From Gelatiniphilus marinus (GTDB lineage Bacteria; Bacteroidota; Bacteroidia; Flavobacteriales; Flavobacteriaceae), in NCBI RefSeq assembly GCF_042678305.1, contig NZ_JBHUDT010000001.1: 64,000 bases of DNA; one strand, written 5' to 3'. Below are positions 7,437 to 15,226 of the stretch, in pieces. The stretch's first letter is position 1; each line of letters begins with the position of its first letter. The position numbers were made by a program, and so were the translations under genes. Below the pieces are notes generated by a model. The model was not told where the DNA came from. It saw only the letters and a program-made list of their open reading frames with translations, and did no database searches.

Positions 7437-9761
7437 TTACTCTTTAACTGATTTGCTCATTGAAAACGGCGTGTTTTCCGGTTTGTTGGCCCAGTCCTTA
7501 TTTGGTGTACTATTCATATCAAATTCCAAATGACCGCCATTCTGAATATCTTCAAAATTGATAAAACTGTTGTTCCACGGCTTTCCGTTCAATAAAACAC
7601 CTTCTATAAAAACATTGTCTTTTGAATTGTTAGGGGCTGAAATTTTAAAGGTGTTTCCATTTTCCAACTGAAGGGTCGCTTTTTTGAACAACGGACTGCC
7701 TATAACATATTGATTGATTCCGGGTGTTACCGGATAAAAGCCTAAAGCGCTGTACACGTACCACGCCGATGTTTGCCCGTTATCCTCATCACCACAATAC
7801 CCATCGGGTGTAGCGCTGTATAATTTAGTTAACACATCCCTTACTTTTTCTTGTGCTTTATACGATGCATTGGCGTAATTGTAAAGGTAAATCATGTGCT
7901 GAATGGGTTGATTACCGTGCGCATAATTGCCCATATTGGCTATTTGCATTTCGCGGATTTCGTGAATGGTGAATCCGTAATACGAGGCATCGAAATCTGG
8001 TGGCATATCGAAAACCTCATCTAATTTAGCTTCAAAATTTGCTTTGCCGCCCATTAAATCAATTAAGCCTTGGGTATCGTGAAAAACCGACCAAGTATAG
8101 TGCAAACTGTTTCCTTCGGTAAAGGCATCGCCCCATTTTAAAGGATTAAATGGTGTTTGAAATGTGCCATCTTCATTTTTGCCACGCATCAAGTTTGTTG
8201 ACGGGTCGAACAAATTTTTATAGTTATTGGATTTGTTGTAAAAATCCTTAGCCAGATTTTGTTTCCCTAATTTTTCAGCCATTTTTGCAATGGTAAAATC
8301 GGCAAACGCATATTCTAATGTTCGTGCGGCATTTTCATGAATACCCACATCGTAAGGCACATAACCCAAGGTGTTGTAATAGCTTAAACCGGCACGACCA
8401 ACAGAATTTTCCGGACGACCATCGCCCACATTTGCATTTTTTAAAACAGCTTCAAACAAGACATCTACATCTTTTTTATTCATGTTTCCTTTTAAAAAGG
8501 CATCGGCAACAATAGTGGCAGAATTTGAACCAATCATGCAATCGCGATGTCCGGGGCTTGCCCATTCTGGCAGCCATCCAGACTCTTTATAGGTGTTTGC
8601 CAAACCTTCCATAATTTGGGTAGTTAGCTCGGGATACATCATATTAAAAAATGGGAATACGGCTCTAAAGGTGTCCCAAAACCCGTTATCGGTAAACATG
8701 TAACCCGGTAAAACCTCGCCATTGTATGGACTGTAATGAACCACGTTACCGTTGGCATCGTATTCAAAAAACTTTCGTGGGAATAACAAAACGCGGTATA
8801 AACAAGAGTAAAATGTTCTTATGTTATCGATGTTATCGTCTTCAATAACGATTCTCTGTAATTCTTTTTCCCAAGCCGCTCTAGCTTTATCCTTAGTATT
8901 TTCAAAGGCATCGTTACCAATTTCGGTCTTTAAATTTAATGCCGCTTGCTCATGACTAATAAATGAAGAGGCTACTTTTACATGAACCTGCTCGCCTTTT
9001 TTGGTTTTAAAACCGATGATGGCGCCCACATGTTCGCCTTCATTATTTGTTGAGTTTTCAACGAGTTTCCAATCGTCGCCCCAAGTATGGTTTAGCTCAA
9101 AATCCTTATCGAATTCAGCAACAAAATAATTGTGGAAGTTATCTGGCACACCGCCACTGTTGTTACGGCAATAGCCAATAATTTTTCGCTCTTCGGGAAT
9201 AATCTTTACCATGGAACCTTTAAAAAAAGCGTCTAACAGGATATATGCCGAATCGGATTCTGGGAATGTAAATCTGAAATGCGCCGCACGTTGGGTTGGA
9301 GAAACCTCGGCCGTTACATCATAATCTGCGAGATAGACGCTATAATAATTGGGCTTAACTACTTCTGCTTTATGCGAAAAATAAGAAACACGCTCATCTT
9401 CTTTATATTTTAAATCGCCCGTTACCGCCATTAACGAAAAAGCTGCGTAATCGTTAATCCAAGGACTTGGTTGGTGGGTTTGTTTGATGCCCCTAATGGT
9501 ATAATCGTCGTATTTGTAAGCCCATCCGTCGCCCATTTTGGCCGTTTGTGGCGTCCAGAAATTCATGCCCCACGGGGTTGCAATGGCTGGATAGGTGTTT
9601 CCGTTGGATAAGCTAAACTCTGAATCTGTACCCATTAAAGGATTCACATAATCGATAAGTGCTTTGGTGCTTGTGTTTTTAGCAATGGTGTTGGTTTTTT
9701 TTTCGCAAGCCATTAAAAGGCTTACACAAACTATTACAATACTTTTAACAATAAGTTTCAT
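7437..9761 (-). CDS. Divergent GH92 alpha-mannosidase lipoprotein (copy B)
   Basis: A 774-residue lipoprotein (LLMAC, Cys19) with the full GH92 layout: IDYVNPLMGT at the N-terminus, FWDTFRAVFPFF (361-372), FTEGNSLHYTWSV (547-559) and GYCGDEDNGQTSAWY (654-668). The proposed acid Glu549 is retained, but the neighbouring WQ of the usual EGNxWQY block is LH. The usual GNEP is GNQP (Gln618), followed by IQHMIYLYN, and GNED is GDED. There is also an unusual insert (about 595-610) before the GNQP block. These changes suggest a distinct substrate, perhaps a modified or differently linked mannose. It is adjacent to copy A (19 bp) and follows the redox module (25 bp). GH92 membership is firm. Confidence 0.92.
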   Translation of the reverse strand: MKLIVKSIVIVCVSLLMACEKKTNTIAKNTSTKALIDYVNPLMGTDSEFSLSNGNTYPAIATPWGMNFWTPQTAKMGDGWAYKYDDYTIRGIKQTHQPSPWINDYAAFSLMAVTGDLKYKEDERVSYFSHKAEVVKPNYYSVYLADYDVTAEVSPTQRAAHFRFTFPESDSAYILLDAFFKGSMVKIIPEERKIIGYCRNNSGGVPDNFHNYFVAEFDKDFELNHTWGDDWKLVENSTNNEGEHVGAIIGFKTKKGEQVHVKVASSFISHEQAALNLKTEIGNDAFENTKDKARAAWEKELQRIVIEDDNIDNIRTFYSCLYRVLLFPRKFFEYDANGNVVHYSPYNGEVLPGYMFTDNGFWDTFRAVFPFFNMMYPELTTQIMEGLANTYKESGWLPEWASPGHRDCMIGSNSATIVADAFLKGNMNKKDVDVLFEAVLKNANVGDGRPENSVGRAGLSYYNTLGYVPYDVGIHENAARTLEYAFADFTIAKMAEKLGKQNLAKDFYNKSNNYKNLFDPSTNLMRGKNEDGTFQTPFNPLKWGDAFTEGNSLHYTWSVFHDTQGLIDLMGGKANFEAKLDEVFDMPPDFDASYYGFTIHEIREMQIANMGNYAHGNQPIQHMIYLYNYANASYKAQEKVRDVLTKLYSATPDGYCGDEDNGQTSAWYVYSALGFYPVTPGINQYVIGSPLFKKATLQLENGNTFKISAPNNSKDNVFIEGVLLNGKPWNNSFINFEDIQNGGHLEFDMNSTPNKDWANKPENTPFSMSKSVKE

Positions 9762-9786
9762 TCTTTACATTCTTTTTTTTTCAAAT

Positions 9787-11910
9787 TTACCACACTATTA
9801 TCTCATCCACAAAAATCCAGGGCGGATTTCCTGCACCTTCATGCCATTTGGGTAAAACTTTTGGGTTTTTTGCTATGACTTTAAAATACTGCGCCTTGGT
9901 ATTTGCGGGCATTTTAATATTGAACTTTTTTATTTTTGTCGATTCATTTTTTTCATCTTCAACAATTTGCACTGTTCCCACTAACTTAAACCCCGTACTT
10001 TTATTTGAAGATGTATATACTTGAATGTTTTTAGGAAATAAAATCCAATCTCTTGATCGACTTAAGCAATTAACCGTAATGGTATTAACTGTTTTTTCTT
10101 CGCCTAAATTTAATGTGGTGTTTAAGTCGTTACCAAGGTAGCCATTCCATTTTTCATCTTTAAAATTTTCGGAGCCTAATTTGAAATCAAATAATTTTTT
10201 TGGCCCATAATATTGTTTTTCGGGTTTGTGCACAATAGAGTAATCTTCTACTTTATGGGTTACTTTTATAAAATGCTCTGTTGTGGTTTGGCTGGGCAAC
10301 CAACCTTTTTTGTATGCTTTTATGGCAATAGTTGTTGATGAATAGATTAAAATAGGATTTTTATATTCCAATGAAGTTGAATCTGGCTGGGTGCCATCAA
10401 GCGTATAAAAAACCTTGGCGCCTTTTAATTTTGAATCCAGCCGAATGGATAAAGTATCAGTAAACAATGTGTTTTTTGTAAGCAATGTTGGTGATTTAAT
10501 TGGGGTTATTTTTACAAAGCCTTCAATTACACCGCTATTTAGTTTCACATTGAATTTATTTTCAATGTTAGCTGCCCTAGCTTTGGTTATACTGGTTTCC
10601 CAAACAAAAACCCGTTCTAAATCCGTTGTCGATAAAAGATTTTCCAAACCTTTATAGCTTACTTTTGTTTTAACTAAATTTAATGTTTTAAGGTTTTTTA
10701 AATCCTTTAAATACAACAAGGTTTTGTTTGTAATAGGTGTGTTGTTCAGCTTTAGCTTCTCTAAGTTTTTTAGTTTTTTAATTTCAGAAGCCATCGCATC
10801 TGTTAGTTTGGAATTGCCTAAATCCAATTCTACAATTTGCTCTTTTAAATTTGATAAGGCTTTTATGGCGTTTTTAGTAATGCTATCTTTATTGAATTTT
10901 ACCCATAATTCTGGTTGATTTGGTACTAATTTCCTGACTAAAAAACCAACACTTTCAACCGTTTGAATATCACTTAAAGAAGCCTCTTCAATTTTCTTCT
11001 TATTGAAAACCAAATAGGTGTTGAGCAATGTGTTTAAAGTATCGTTTTTGGGGAGAGCAACAACTTTAGTATTAAAATCGGCACTCTTATTTATCCAATA
11101 TTCTATCAACCAAATTTCGTGTTTTGTAAGTTGGGGCTTTCCCTCTGGTGGCATGTGCTTTTCATCTGAAATTGGTAACATAATATGTTTATACAACATG
11201 CTATTATTGGCATTACCCAAGGTTAATACATCGCCAGATTCTCCGCCCTTTAATATACTTTCTTTGGTGTGCAATGCCAATTCGCCTTTTCTTTTAGAGC
11301 TGTTATGGCATTCAATACATTTATTATCGAATATCTTTAAAACCACATCGTCGTACATATTTAAACTGTCTATATGTGTTATGGTTTTTACTTTTGGCAA
11401 GGGTTTTAAATGTTCTGTAATAAAATTATCGCCATGGGTTAAAACACTTCCAAAATGCCCCGCAACACTTATTACAATGATAGTGATTACAAAGAGCGGA
11501 AAGAATAATCTTTTTATTAATTTTCCCTTTTTATTTGCTAAGACAAATAGTAAGGAAATCAAAATAGCGGAAGCTATTCCGGTCCAGAAATGGATATTCA
11601 AAACATCTTCTGAATACCCGCCTTCCAATGATAAAAAGTAGCCTAAAATACAGGCTAAAATTGAAAAAAATGATGAAAACCCAAGCGCGTATTTTATGGT
11701 GGTTTTAGGGTAGTTTTTTTGTAATCTGCCCATAACATCCAAGAAAAAAGTAAGCAAGAGCGCGCCGATTGGTAGGTGTAAAATTAATGGATGGAAACGC
11801 CCCAATGCCAATACAAATCTTGGGACATCTTCAGGGTTTTCAGCGTAAACAGCATTAAAAGCCAAGAGACATACAATAAAAATAATTTGTGTTTTTAAGT
11901 TTTTAATCAT
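9787..11910 (-). CDS. Membrane DUF2231 - cytochrome c - LRR - chitobiase-C - F5/8C-like fusion protein
   Basis: I use the ATG at 11910, which begins a clean signal sequence (MIKNLKTQIIFIVCLLAF) 16 bp after the previous stop, rather than an earlier codon overlapping that gene. In the 707-residue protein, about 30-155 holds four membrane helices of the DUF2231 type (GRFHPLILHLPIGALLL). A planctomycete-type cytochrome c domain follows (CIECH at about 198-202, later MPPEGKP). Leucine-rich repeats cover about 340-440. A chitobiase/HEX_C-type domain (VFYTLDGTQPDSTS) and an F5/8C-like module ending WHEGAGNPPWIFVDEIIV complete the chain. Known family roles are vague. I infer a membrane-anchored haem protein that passes electrons and docks on a glycan or glycoprotein. 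It is the last gene of the five-gene redox module. Confidence 0.82.
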   Translation of the reverse strand: MIKNLKTQIIFIVCLLAFNAVYAENPEDVPRFVLALGRFHPLILHLPIGALLLTFFLDVMGRLQKNYPKTTIKYALGFSSFFSILACILGYFLSLEGGYSEDVLNIHFWTGIASAILISLLFVLANKKGKLIKRLFFPLFVITIIVISVAGHFGSVLTHGDNFITEHLKPLPKVKTITHIDSLNMYDDVVLKIFDNKCIECHNSSKRKGELALHTKESILKGGESGDVLTLGNANNSMLYKHIMLPISDEKHMPPEGKPQLTKHEIWLIEYWINKSADFNTKVVALPKNDTLNTLLNTYLVFNKKKIEEASLSDIQTVESVGFLVRKLVPNQPELWVKFNKDSITKNAIKALSNLKEQIVELDLGNSKLTDAMASEIKKLKNLEKLKLNNTPITNKTLLYLKDLKNLKTLNLVKTKVSYKGLENLLSTTDLERVFVWETSITKARAANIENKFNVKLNSGVIEGFVKITPIKSPTLLTKNTLFTDTLSIRLDSKLKGAKVFYTLDGTQPDSTSLEYKNPILIYSSTTIAIKAYKKGWLPSQTTTEHFIKVTHKVEDYSIVHKPEKQYYGPKKLFDFKLGSENFKDEKWNGYLGNDLNTTLNLGEEKTVNTITVNCLSRSRDWILFPKNIQVYTSSNKSTGFKLVGTVQIVEDEKNESTKIKKFNIKMPANTKAQYFKVIAKNPKVLPKWHEGAGNPPWIFVDEIIVW

Positions 11911-11926
11911 CTTCAAATTATAGGCA

Positions 11927-12715
11927 TCAGTTAAAAATAAATTCATCTATAAACAACCATGCTTTTTGTCCTTTTCCCTCATGCCATTTCGGTATAGATT
12001 GCAGATTATTTATTTGAATTTTCAATGATAAAACTTCTGTTTCAATTGGAATTTTTACAGTTTCGTTTTTTCTGTCAACTAGTTGGTTCAATGGTTTTAA
12101 AATGTGTTCTTTTTTTGAATCGTTATTGATAAATATCGTAATACGCTCGGGAGGGAATATCCATGAAGTCAAATCGTTTAAATAACTTATTGTAACCGAT
12201 TTTATGTGGGTTTTTTTATTGAATTTTATGGTTGAAATTGCGGTCGTATCAAATCCAACCCACTGGTTATCAGTAAATTTTAAAGATGCTTTGGTTTGGT
12301 TAATTACAGTGTTAGCACCCTGTCCTTTATACTTTTCTGAAGCTTTAGAGTGCCATAAAACAGCATCGGCAGATATGCCTTTTTTTAAGAGTTCAACCTC
12401 GGTAACTTTACTGGGTTTCCAATGGTTATGAAAGGCTTTGAATTTGTAAATTCCGGGTTTTGAAGCTTGAATGGGTTGCTTGTATTTTTCCGAATTTAAA
12501 CTGGGTTCCTCTCCATTTGAGGTATAACGGATAACCACATCATCTACCTTTAACATCGCATAAATGGTTACAAAAGAATCTATAAGTGTTTTGTTGGCTA
12601 TTACCCGCGGTTGTGCCAAACTAATGGTATTTTGCTTTAAAAACCCGGTTTCGGTTTGCTGTTTGCAACTAAGCGCCACACAAAACACCAAGCATAATTG
12701 TATTAACAATCTCAT
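11927..12715 (-). CDS. Lipoprotein with chitobiase-C-type and F5/8C-like domains, no catalytic domain
   Basis: I use the ATG at 12715, which overlaps the upstream stop as ATGA and starts a lipoprotein signal (MRLLIQLCLVFCVALSC). The 262-residue protein has a HEX_C/FN3-like domain (about 25-100, with VVIRYTSNGEEPS) and a discoidin-like module (about 110-262, with YKGQGANTVINQT and a final WHEGKGQKAWLFIDEFIF). No enzyme domain is present. It looks like a stand-alone copy of the C-terminal tail found on the GH20 at 17695 and on the downstream cytochrome fusion. I infer a surface or periplasmic binding subunit of the redox module. Exact function is unknown. Confidence 0.75.
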   Translation of the reverse strand: MRLLIQLCLVFCVALSCKQQTETGFLKQNTISLAQPRVIANKTLIDSFVTIYAMLKVDDVVIRYTSNGEEPSLNSEKYKQPIQASKPGIYKFKAFHNHWKPSKVTEVELLKKGISADAVLWHSKASEKYKGQGANTVINQTKASLKFTDNQWVGFDTTAISTIKFNKKTHIKSVTISYLNDLTSWIFPPERITIFINNDSKKEHILKPLNQLVDRKNETVKIPIETEVLSLKIQINNLQSIPKWHEGKGQKAWLFIDEFIFN

Positions 12716-13755
12716 ACACGCGTTAGTTTTATAGGATAGGTTTGAGCCGAATTCCATTGTGCCACATATATATTTTCATCGTTATCAACACAAACATCGT
12801 GCGGATGCTGAAACAATCTTACGGTTTGATACAATTCTTCTAAACCATTGCTTTTGTATTCTGGAAAGGTTGCTCCGGGACACGAAACAACCTCGTTTTT
12901 TTCGTTCATAATCAATAAAAAACCAGAATCGCTATTAGGTGCGATCTTAGATTTTAGCACCGCAAAATAAATATCTTTTTTATGAATTACCGGACGGCAA
13001 ATTAATGCACCCGGAACTGGAATGGATTCTAAATAATTACCTTTTAAATCGAACCTTTTTAACACATTCATTTCCCTGGCCGAAATTAAAAGTGATGGAT
13101 TGTTTTTATTTCTATAATCGCAACAAATACCGTGGGCGTTTAAAAACTGACCGTTTTCTGTGCCGCGTCCGCCGAAAATATTGAGCAGTTCCCCTTTATA
13201 ATTGTAATGTGTTATGTACTGATTTCCGTACCCATCGGCCACATAAAAATCGCCATTTTCTAAAACGGTTGTTTCGGTAGGTTTAAACTCTTCTTTGCTA
13301 TTGTATTTTCCTGTTTCTGAGGGGTAATCCATTTCAAAAACCACTTTTCCGTCTATGGTAGTTTTTATAACTTGGTGGCGTTCGTAATCTGTAATCAGCA
13401 AAAAATCCTCGCCGTTTTCTTTAACCAAAGTCAACCCGTGACCACCAGGGTATTTTGTGCCCCAAGTTGAAATGAGTTTACCGGATTTATCATAAATAAT
13501 AATATTGTTTTTAGTATGATTGGTAAGCAAAACAATGCGTCCTTTTGAATCTTGAACCATTTCGTGGCAATCCTTTACGGGTGTTTTTAACGCATCTAAA
13601 TTCCCCCAATTCATATTGACTTTATAGCGATGTGAATTGTGCCCAATAATAACATCGTTTTTAGAACCGAATTGTAAAGCGTTGCCACACATAGGATAGC
13701 TTAATATACCCAATGAAAACAATGACGACTGTTTTAAAAATTGTCTGCGGCTCAT
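12712..13755 (-). CDS. NHL-type six-bladed beta-propeller protein with Tat-like signal
   Basis: The 347-residue protein begins MSRRQFLKQSSLFSLG, a twin-arginine (Tat) type export signal. The rest has propeller-style repeats: DCHEMVQDSKGRIVLLTN, GHGLTLVKENGEDFLL, NGDFYVADGYGNQYI, FGGRGTENGQFLNAHGIC and HPHDVCVDNDENIYVAQW. NHL and SMP-30-like propellers often hold a bound metal or act as peptidylglycine-lyase-like or docking domains; no specific catalytic signature is recognised. Its stop overlaps the next start by 4 bp and it begins 9 bp after the DUF1501 gene, so it is an integral part of the redox module. Tat export is compatible with folding around a cofactor before export. Confidence 0.78.
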   Translation of the reverse strand: MSRRQFLKQSSLFSLGILSYPMCGNALQFGSKNDVIIGHNSHRYKVNMNWGNLDALKTPVKDCHEMVQDSKGRIVLLTNHTKNNIIIYDKSGKLISTWGTKYPGGHGLTLVKENGEDFLLITDYERHQVIKTTIDGKVVFEMDYPSETGKYNSKEEFKPTETTVLENGDFYVADGYGNQYITHYNYKGELLNIFGGRGTENGQFLNAHGICCDYRNKNNPSLLISAREMNVLKRFDLKGNYLESIPVPGALICRPVIHKKDIYFAVLKSKIAPNSDSGFLLIMNEKNEVVSCPGATFPEYKSNGLEELYQTVRLFQHPHDVCVDNDENIYVAQWNSAQTYPIKLTRV

Positions 13756-13764
13756 AGTAAAATA

Positions 13765-15222
13765 TTAGGATAAAATATCGTTAACCACATGCCCCGAAAC
13801 ATCGGTTAGCCTAAAACGCCTGCCTTGGTGTTTATAGGTAAACTTAGTATGATCTACGCCCATTAAATGCATTAAAGTGGCCTGCAAATCGTGGACGTGC
13901 ATGGGGTCTTTGACTATGTTATAACCAAAATCGTCGGTTTCTCCGTAGGTAAACCCTGGCTTTACGCCACCGCCAGCCATAAACATGGTAAAGCATTTTG
14001 GATGATGGTCTCTGCCGTAGTTTATATCGGTTAAAGTGCCTTGGCTGTAATTGGTCCTTCCAAACTCGCCACCCCAAACCACTAAAGTATCTTCAAGTAA
14101 TCCGCGTTGTTTCAAGTCCATAATAAGCGCTGCGGTAGCTTGATCAATATCTTTGGCTTGTTTTTCTATTTGAGAAGGCAAATCGAAATGCTGGTCCCAA
14201 CCCATGTGATATAATTGAATAAAACGTACATCGCGCTCTGCCATACGTCTTGCCAACAAACAATTTGCAGCATAAGTACCCGGAATCATAGCATCGACGC
14301 CATACATTTGAATGATGTGCTCTGGTTCTTTTTCAATGTCCATCGCATCGGGAACCGAGGTTTGCATACGATATGCCATTTCGTATTGCGCAATGCGACT
14401 ATTGATTTCTGGGTCGCCAAACTCGGCCTCTTGTTTTTGGTTCAACTTGCTAATATGGTCGAGCATGGCGCGTCGTTGTGCCCGCGTCATGCCATCGGGA
14501 TCTTTTAAATACAGTACTGGATCTTTACCCGATCTAAACTGCACCCCTTGGTGCAACGAACTTAAAAACCCATTGCCCCAGAGTCTGGAGTATAAAGGTT
14601 GAGAGAATGGGCGCCCCGTACCTCTGGATAATAATACTGTAAATGTAGGCAGGTTCTCGTTAAGGCTACCTAAGCCATAACTTAGCCATGAGCCCATACT
14701 TGGGCGACCTGCCTGCTGGGAACCTGTTTGAAAAAAGGTAATTGCCGGATCGTGGTTTATAGCTTCGGTGTGCATGGATTTAATAAAGCACAGCTCATCA
14801 ACAACTTTGGCTGTGTATGGCATTAAACTACTTACCCAAGCTCTGGATTCGCCATATTGATTAAATTTAAAATTACTACCAACCAACGGGAAACTGTCTT
14901 GGCCCGAGGTCATTCCTGTTAAGCGCTGCCCTTGCCTAACGGAATCTGGAAGATCTTGACCTCGCATTTTATTTAAAAGCGGTTTGTAATCGAAAAGCTC
15001 TAATTGCGAAGGCCCACCACTTTGGAAGAGGTAAATAACCCGTTTTGCTTTTGGTGCAAAATGTGGTAAATTTAACCCTGTTGGATTCGCACTATTGCTA
15101 CTTGCTAAAGCAGAAAACGGATCTAATAAAGATGCTGCCGCTAAACCGCCAATGCCCAAGCCCACTTTTTTTAAAAAATGCCGTCTATTATTATTTATAA
15201 AGTGTTTAGTTAGTTCTTCCAT
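13765..15222 (-). CDS. DUF1501 family protein, Tat-exported
   Basis: A 485-residue protein with a twin-arginine signal (NNRRHFLKKVGLGIGGLAAASLL, residues about 11-33) followed by a full-length DUF1501 domain, a sulfatase/alkaline-phosphatase-superfamily relative of unknown activity. Landmarks are YLFQSGGPSQLELFDYKP, CFIKSMHTEAINHDPA, YHMGWDQHFDL, VVWGGEFGRT and GRDHHPKCFTMFMAGGGV, the last two carrying the conserved Glu/Asp/His set seen in the superfamily. DUF1501 genes are classically paired with DUF1549/DUF1553 cytochromes in Planctomycetes and some Bacteroidota. Here the pair is only 4 bp apart, and both lie inside a glycan locus. Reaction unknown; hydrolysis of a sulfate or phosphate ester is a guess from the fold. 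Confidence 0.88.
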   Translation of the reverse strand: MEELTKHFINNNRRHFLKKVGLGIGGLAAASLLDPFSALASSNSANPTGLNLPHFAPKAKRVIYLFQSGGPSQLELFDYKPLLNKMRGQDLPDSVRQGQRLTGMTSGQDSFPLVGSNFKFNQYGESRAWVSSLMPYTAKVVDELCFIKSMHTEAINHDPAITFFQTGSQQAGRPSMGSWLSYGLGSLNENLPTFTVLLSRGTGRPFSQPLYSRLWGNGFLSSLHQGVQFRSGKDPVLYLKDPDGMTRAQRRAMLDHISKLNQKQEAEFGDPEINSRIAQYEMAYRMQTSVPDAMDIEKEPEHIIQMYGVDAMIPGTYAANCLLARRMAERDVRFIQLYHMGWDQHFDLPSQIEKQAKDIDQATAALIMDLKQRGLLEDTLVVWGGEFGRTNYSQGTLTDINYGRDHHPKCFTMFMAGGGVKPGFTYGETDDFGYNIVKDPMHVHDLQATLMHLMGVDHTKFTYKHQGRRFRLTDVSGHVVNDILS

Positions 15223-15226
15223 AATT

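Noticed and set aside
7437..9761. GNQP in GH92 copy B as loss of the catalytic acid, as in GH92 enzymes that cleave mannose-1-phosphate
   Set aside because: The more likely acid position, the Glu in the EGNxWQY block, is intact (Glu549). The Gln lies in a different block, so the claim of a phosphate-specific enzyme is not supported by sequence alone.
11018..11641. 207-codon open frame on the plus strand
   Set aside because: It lies antisense inside the DUF2231-cytochrome gene, with no recognisable domain. Long antisense frames are common over such genes.
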